64,000 bases of DNA from Streptomyces sp. ISL-43 (GTDB lineage Bacteria; Actinomycetota; Actinomycetes; Streptomycetales; Streptomycetaceae), in assembly GCF_018614195.1 (NCBI RefSeq), contig NZ_JAGGOT010000019.1, forward strand, positions 1-64,000. Direction: 5' to 3'. Each line of letters begins with the position of its first letter. Position 1 is the stretch's first letter. Shown in pieces: positions 60,070 to 64,000 of this stretch. Below the pieces are notes generated by a model, which was not told the DNA's origin, did no database searches, and was given only the letters and a program-made list of their open reading frames with translations. Position numbers and translations under genes: made by a program.

Positions 60070-62361
60070 TCAGAGGGCCGGCGCGGTGACGCGCGGCAGC
60101 CATCGCTGGTGCACCGGTGCGGCGGGCTGCCGCAGCAGTTCGAGGCGGGGCGCGACCCGGTCGGTGCGCGCGGCCGGCGGCCGGGCGCTGCCGGCCCGCC
60201 AGGACCGGGCCCAGGGCGCGGCCGGTCCGCGGTACCCCTGGGCCGCGGCCGCGTGCAGGGTCCACAGGGGGTCGTGGAGCTGGGCACGGCCCACCGCGCA
60301 CAGGTCGGCCCGGCCGGCCAGGATCACCGAGTTCACGTCGTCGTACGTGGAGATCGCGCCGACGGCGATGGTGGGCACGCCGGTGGAGTTGCGGATCAGA
60401 TCGGCGTAGGGGGTCTGGTAGCTGCGGCCGAAGCGGGGCCGCTCGTCGGCCACGACCTCGCCCGTCGAGACGTCGATCGCGTCGGCGCCCGCCGCGGCCA
60501 GGGCCCGGGCGATGTGCACGGCGTCCGCCTCCTCCAGGCCGCCCCGCGCCCAGTCGGCGGCCGAGATCCGGACCAGGAGCGCCTTGGAGGCCGGCCACAC
60601 CGCTCTCACCGCGCCCAGCACTTCGACCGGGAAGCGCAGCCGGCCGTCCACCGCCCCGCCGTACTCGTCGGTGCGCCGGTTGGTCAGCGGGGACAGGAAG
60701 CCCGACATCAAGTGACCGTGCCCGTACTGGAGTTCCAGGACGTCGAAGCCGGCCCGGTCGGCGCGCTCGGCCGCGCGCACGAAGTCCCGTACGACCAGGT
60801 CCATATCGGCGCGGCTCGCCTCGCGGGGCACCGGGCTCCGCTCGTCCCACGGCAGCGCGGAGGCGGCCAGCAGCGGTCCCTCGGCCGCCCGGCGGCCGGC
60901 GTGGGTGAGCTGGATGCCGAGGCAGGTGTCCGACTGGCCCTGGGTGAATCCGGTGATCCGCCCCCAGGCGGCCTCCTGCTCGTCGGTCCACAGGCCGGGG
61001 CAGCCCGCGTCGGTCCGCCCGCCGGCGCTGACCGCCGTCATGCCGGCGATGACCAGGGCCGCGCCGCCGAGGCTCTGGGTGCCCAGGTGGACCAGGTCGA
61101 AGTCGCCCGGGACGCCGTCGCGGGCCGTGGACAGGGCCATGGGGGGCACGACGATCCGGTTGCGCAGGCGCAGGCCGCCGAGCCGGAAGGGCCGGAACAT
61201 CGGCGGGACCGGCGCCGAGGCGTTGACGGCGGTGGTGAACTCCTCGTCGCGCACGCGCAGGTTGTCGTAGGTGACCCGGCGGCTGCGCGTCAGCAGGTTG
61301 AAGGCGAACTGGTGCGGGTCCTGGCCCGTGTACCGGTCGATGTTCTCGAACCATTCGAGGCTGGCCTGGGCCGCCCGCTGGGTGGACTCCACGACCGGCT
61401 TGCGCTCGTCCTCGTAGGCGGCCAGCGCGCTCGGCACGTCGGGGTGCTCGTGCAGACAGGCGGCCAGCGCGAGGGCGTCTTCCATGGCGAGCTTGGTGCC
61501 GGAGCCGATGGAGAAGTGGGCCGTGTGCGCGGCGTCCCCGAGCAGCACGGTGTTGGCGTGCCGCCAGGTGCGGTTGCGCACGGTGGTGAAGCGCAGCCAC
61601 TTGGAGTTGTTGGGGATGAGCCGGTGGCCGTCCAGGTGCCCGGCGAGGATCTCCTCGCAGCGGCGGATCCCCTCCTCGTCGCTGGCGCCGGGCGCGAGGT
61701 CGCGGCCGGCGGACTCCGCGAAGCCGCCGCGCCGCCACGTCTCCTCGTCCATCTCGACGATGAACGTGGAGCGGGTGTCGTCGTACGGGTACGCGTGCAC
61801 CTGGAGGGTGCCGAAGTCCCGCTCCTCGACGATGAAGGTGAAGGCCTCGAAGACCTTGTCGGTGCCGAGCCACATGTAGCGGCCCGAGCGCTCGTCGAGA
61901 TCGGCGCCGAAGGTGTCCGCGTAGGCGGCCCGGGTGGCCGAGCGCACGCCGTCGCAGGCGACCACCAGGTCGTATTCGGCGGCCAGTTGCTCCGGCGGAG
62001 GAGCCTGTGTGCGGTAGCGGACGTCCACCTCCAGGGCGGCGCAGCGCTCCTGGAGGATCTCCAGCAGCCGGCGGCGGCCCAGCGCGGCGAAACCGTGTCC
62101 GCCGGAGGTGAGGGTCCGGCCGCGGTGACGGACGTCGATGTCGCTCCAGCGGGCGAACTCCGCCGACATCGCGGCGTGGACCGAGGGATCGGCCTGCGCG
62201 ATGCCGTCGAGGGTCTCGTCGGAGAAGACGACCCCGAAGCCGAAGGTGTCGTCGGGAGCGTTGCGCTCCCAGACGGTGACCTCCCAGTGCGGGGACAGCT
62301 GCTTGGCCAGGGCGGCGAAGTACAGGCCGCCCGGCCCGCCTCCGATGACTGCTATGCGCAC
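60070..62361 (-). CDS. Bifunctional salicylyl-CoA 5-hydroxylase / old-yellow-enzyme fusion
   Basis: A 763-aa two-domain flavoprotein. Residues about 1-390 are a class A hydroxylase ('AVIGGGPGGLYFAAL', 'LVVACDGVRSATR', 'VLLGDAAHTAHFSIGSGTKL'). About 400-763 are a TIM-barrel NADH:flavin oxidoreductase ('PFRLGGLRLRNRIVVPPMAL', 'QLTHAGRR', 'FDVLELQYGHGHLMSGFLSP'). This layout matches salicylyl-CoA 5-hydroxylases (SdgC type) and 2-aminobenzoyl-CoA monooxygenase/reductase. The neighbouring gentisate dioxygenase favours salicylyl-CoA to gentisyl-CoA. GTG 62361 follows AGGAGG and overlaps the ligase gene by 10 nt. Confidence 0.9.
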   Translation of the reverse strand: MRIAVIGGGPGGLYFAALAKQLSPHWEVTVWERNAPDDTFGFGVVFSDETLDGIAQADPSVHAAMSAEFARWSDIDVRHRGRTLTSGGHGFAALGRRRLLEILQERCAALEVDVRYRTQAPPPEQLAAEYDLVVACDGVRSATRAAYADTFGADLDERSGRYMWLGTDKVFEAFTFIVEERDFGTLQVHAYPYDDTRSTFIVEMDEETWRRGGFAESAGRDLAPGASDEEGIRRCEEILAGHLDGHRLIPNNSKWLRFTTVRNRTWRHANTVLLGDAAHTAHFSIGSGTKLAMEDALALAACLHEHPDVPSALAAYEDERKPVVESTQRAAQASLEWFENIDRYTGQDPHQFAFNLLTRSRRVTYDNLRVRDEEFTTAVNASAPVPPMFRPFRLGGLRLRNRIVVPPMALSTARDGVPGDFDLVHLGTQSLGGAALVIAGMTAVSAGGRTDAGCPGLWTDEQEAAWGRITGFTQGQSDTCLGIQLTHAGRRAAEGPLLAASALPWDERSPVPREASRADMDLVVRDFVRAAERADRAGFDVLELQYGHGHLMSGFLSPLTNRRTDEYGGAVDGRLRFPVEVLGAVRAVWPASKALLVRISAADWARGGLEEADAVHIARALAAAGADAIDVSTGEVVADERPRFGRSYQTPYADLIRNSTGVPTIAVGAISTYDDVNSVILAGRADLCAVGRAQLHDPLWTLHAAAAQGYRGPAAPWARSWRAGSARPPAARTDRVAPRLELLRQPAAPVHQRWLPRVTAPAL

Positions 62362-64000
62362 GGGGCGCCTCCTCGGTTGTTCTCGATCAGTTCGGGGGCC
62401 TGCCGGCCCGCCTTCGTGAGGACCTCGCGGACCTCGTCCGGCCAGGGGGTGGTCCCCGTGGCGCGGGCGGCGGAGTGGGCGATGACCATGCGGCCGGTGG
62501 CGGCCTCCGCGCCTTCCTCGCCGTGGACGGTGAAGGCGTAGTGCAGGGAGCTCGTGCCGACCTTGGTGATGCGCAGCTCGGTCCGCACGGCCTCGCCGAA
62601 CCAGAGCCGGGCCCGGTAGTCGGCCTCGAAGTGGACGCGGGGCGTGCTGCCGAAGAGGTGCGACAGGCCCAGCCGGCGCAGGAGCACGGCCTCGGCCGCC
62701 TCGACCCAGCGCACGACGGTGGAGTGGTGGTAGTGGCCGGCCGCGTCGGTGTCGGTCCACTCGACACGGCGTTCGACGACGACGCTGGGCAGGTGCGGCA
62801 CCCGGGCCTCGGAGCACCCGGCGGCGCACCCTCCGTCATCGGCCGGAGCCGGTGCGGAGGCGGTCGCGGCGGTCGCGGCCGCCGTGGGCCCCGGTGCGGG
62901 CGCGGCGGCCGGCTCCCCGCCCCGCGTGCGGAGTTCGGAGCGGCGCAGCTTGCCGGTCTCCGTACGGGGGAGCTCGCTGACGAACTCCACGGCACGCGGG
63001 TACTTGAACGGCGCGATCGCCGCCTTGACGTGGTCCTGGAGCTCGCGGACGGTCGCCGGGGCGGCCGGGACACCGGCACGCAGTACCACGTACGCCTTGA
63101 CGAGCATGCCGCGCCGTTCGTCGGGGACCCCGACGACACCGCAGTCCGCCACGTACGGATGGCCGGTCAGCGCCTTCTCGACCTCGGGCCCCGCGATGTT
63201 GTAGCCCGAGGAGACGATCATGTCGTCGCTGCGGGCCACGTACCAGAAGTAGCCGTCGGCATCGCGGATGTAGGTGTCACCGGTGATGTTCCACCCGCCT
63301 CGGACGTACGTGGACTGGCGGGGGTCGTCCAGATAGCGGCAGCCCGTGGGCCCGGTGACGGCGAGCAGCCCGGGCTGCCCGTCGGGAACGGGCGCTCCGC
63401 TCTCGTCGACCACCGCGGCGCGGTAGCCGGGGACGGGCCGGCCGGTGGAGCCGGGCCGGATGTCCTCGTCGGCCGCGGAGATGAACACGTGCAGCATCTC
63501 GGTGGCGCCGATGCCGTCGATGATGCGCAGCCCGGTGGCGGCGTGGAACTCCTCCCACACGGTGGCGGGCAGCGGTTCACCCGCCGATACGCAGCGGCGC
63601 AGGCCGGCCAGCCGGCCGGCCGCGCCCGCGGCCATGATCGCGCGGTAGGCGGTGGGCGCGGTGAACAGGACGGTCACCCCGTGTGCGGCGACGAGGTCGG
63701 CCAGCTGCCCCGGCGTCGCCGCCTCGACGAGCAGGGTGGCGGCCCCGACGCGTAGCGGGAAGACCACCAGACCGCCGAGGCCGAAGGTGAACGCGAGCGG
63801 CGGGGTACCGGTGAACACGTCGTCGGGGCGCGGCCGCAGGACGTGCCGGGAGAAGGTGTCGGCGTTGGCGAGCACGTCCCGGTGGAAGTGCAGGGTCGCC
63901 TTGGGCCGCCCGGTCGTACCGGAGGTGAAGGCGATCAGCGCCACGTCGTCCGCGGCGGTGTCCACGGTGGTGAAGACGCCGTCCTTGGCGGCGCAGCGGG
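62352..64000 (-). CDS. Aryl-CoA ligase fused to a hot-dog thioesterase (5' end outside the window)
   Basis: Partial: the frame is open to the right edge. The visible adenylating part belongs to the benzoate/salicylate CoA-ligase group: 'FTSGTTGRPKATLHFHRD', 'IGATEMLHVFISA', 'GWNITGDTYIRDADGYFWY', 'PRTETGKLRRSEL'. After a ~55-residue Ala/Pro linker with a CAAGC motif there is a 4-hydroxybenzoyl-CoA-thioesterase-like domain ('VEWTDTDAAGHYHHSTVVRW'). A likely role is activating salicylate to its CoA ester and, with the thioesterase, releasing gentisate after hydroxylation. It is the first gene seen of the operon. Confidence 0.88.
   Translation of the reverse strand, partial: RCAAKDGVFTTVDTAADDVALIAFTSGTTGRPKATLHFHRDVLANADTFSRHVLRPRPDDVFTGTPPLAFTFGLGGLVVFPLRVGAATLLVEAATPGQLADLVAAHGVTVLFTAPTAYRAIMAAGAAGRLAGLRRCVSAGEPLPATVWEEFHAATGLRIIDGIGATEMLHVFISAADEDIRPGSTGRPVPGYRAAVVDESGAPVPDGQPGLLAVTGPTGCRYLDDPRQSTYVRGGWNITGDTYIRDADGYFWYVARSDDMIVSSGYNIAGPEVEKALTGHPYVADCGVVGVPDERRGMLVKAYVVLRAGVPAAPATVRELQDHVKAAIAPFKYPRAVEFVSELPRTETGKLRRSELRTRGGEPAAAPAPGPTAAATAATASAPAPADDGGCAAGCSEARVPHLPSVVVERRVEWTDTDAAGHYHHSTVVRWVEAAEAVLLRRLGLSHLFGSTPRVHFEADYRARLWFGEAVRTELRITKVGTSSLHYAFTVHGEEGAEAATGRMVIAHSAARATGTTPWPDEVREVLTKAGRQAPELIENNRGGAPCA

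Overview
The window is high-GC, gene-dense DNA of a Streptomyces-type actinomycete. Supporting signs are strong GC bias at third codon positions, frequent GTG starts, ATGA/GTGA stop-start overlaps, and families typical of the genus (AfsR-like TPR protein, P450 with 3Fe-4S ferredoxin, VanW, PaaX). It is accessory or specialised-metabolism DNA; no ribosomal, tRNA or core housekeeping genes were seen.

Left block (1-21,550): a LysR regulator diverges from a PUFA-synthase/HglE-like iterative polyketide cluster. A 2,507-aa synthase carries two nitronate-monooxygenase/PfaD-like flavin domains fused ahead of KS-AT-ACP-KR. A second synthase is KS-AT-DH-phosphopantetheinyl transferase. A free ACP, an alpha/beta hydrolase, a family 1 glycosyltransferase, a methyltransferase and a degenerate galactokinase-like protein follow in one tightly coupled operon, so a glycosylated, methylated polyketide or lipid is likely. 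The block is bounded by two secreted proteins whose last ~87 residues are identical; their 3' ends form a ~262-bp, almost perfect inverted repeat about 21 kb apart.

Connector (21,562-26,851): an MFS exporter, a polar amino-acid ABC importer (lipoprotein, permease, ATPase) and an MscS channel.

Central block (26,895-42,371): an apparently complete meroterpenoid pathway. PhzE, PhzD and an EntA-like dehydrogenase should make 3-hydroxyanthranilate from chorismate. A long-chain-type polyprenyl diphosphate synthase, a MenA-like membrane prenyltransferase and a squalene-hopene-cyclase-family enzyme (D-A-D-D acid motif) should attach and cyclise a prenyl chain. A UbiG-like methyltransferase, Baeyer-Villiger monooxygenase, P450, HpnE/desaturase-like flavoprotein and aromatic hydroxylase would tailor it, and an MFS pump would export it. 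I do not recognise a characterised product with this gene set; it is the best candidate for an undescribed system here.

Right-centre (42,372-55,080): an EF-hand protein, a ferredoxin/reductase/P450 operon, a second prenyl diphosphate synthase, a small membrane-protein/XRE/quinone-oxidoreductase operon behind a symmetrical double operator, a VanW protein, and an MFS/beta-glucosidase operon. Four decaying gene remnants lie here: RDD, AfsR-like TPR, DUF1996 and LacI. The last two meet at a probable deletion junction.

Right end (55,103-64,000, all minus strand): a salicylate catabolic operon of CoA ligase-thioesterase fusion (cut by the window edge), salicylyl-CoA 5-hydroxylase/OYE fusion, nitrilase, gentisate 1,2-dioxygenase, FAH-family hydrolase, maleate isomerase and PaaX regulator. 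Together they suggest salicylate (possibly from a nitrile) -> salicylyl-CoA -> gentisyl-CoA -> gentisate -> maleylpyruvate -> maleate + pyruvate -> fumarate.
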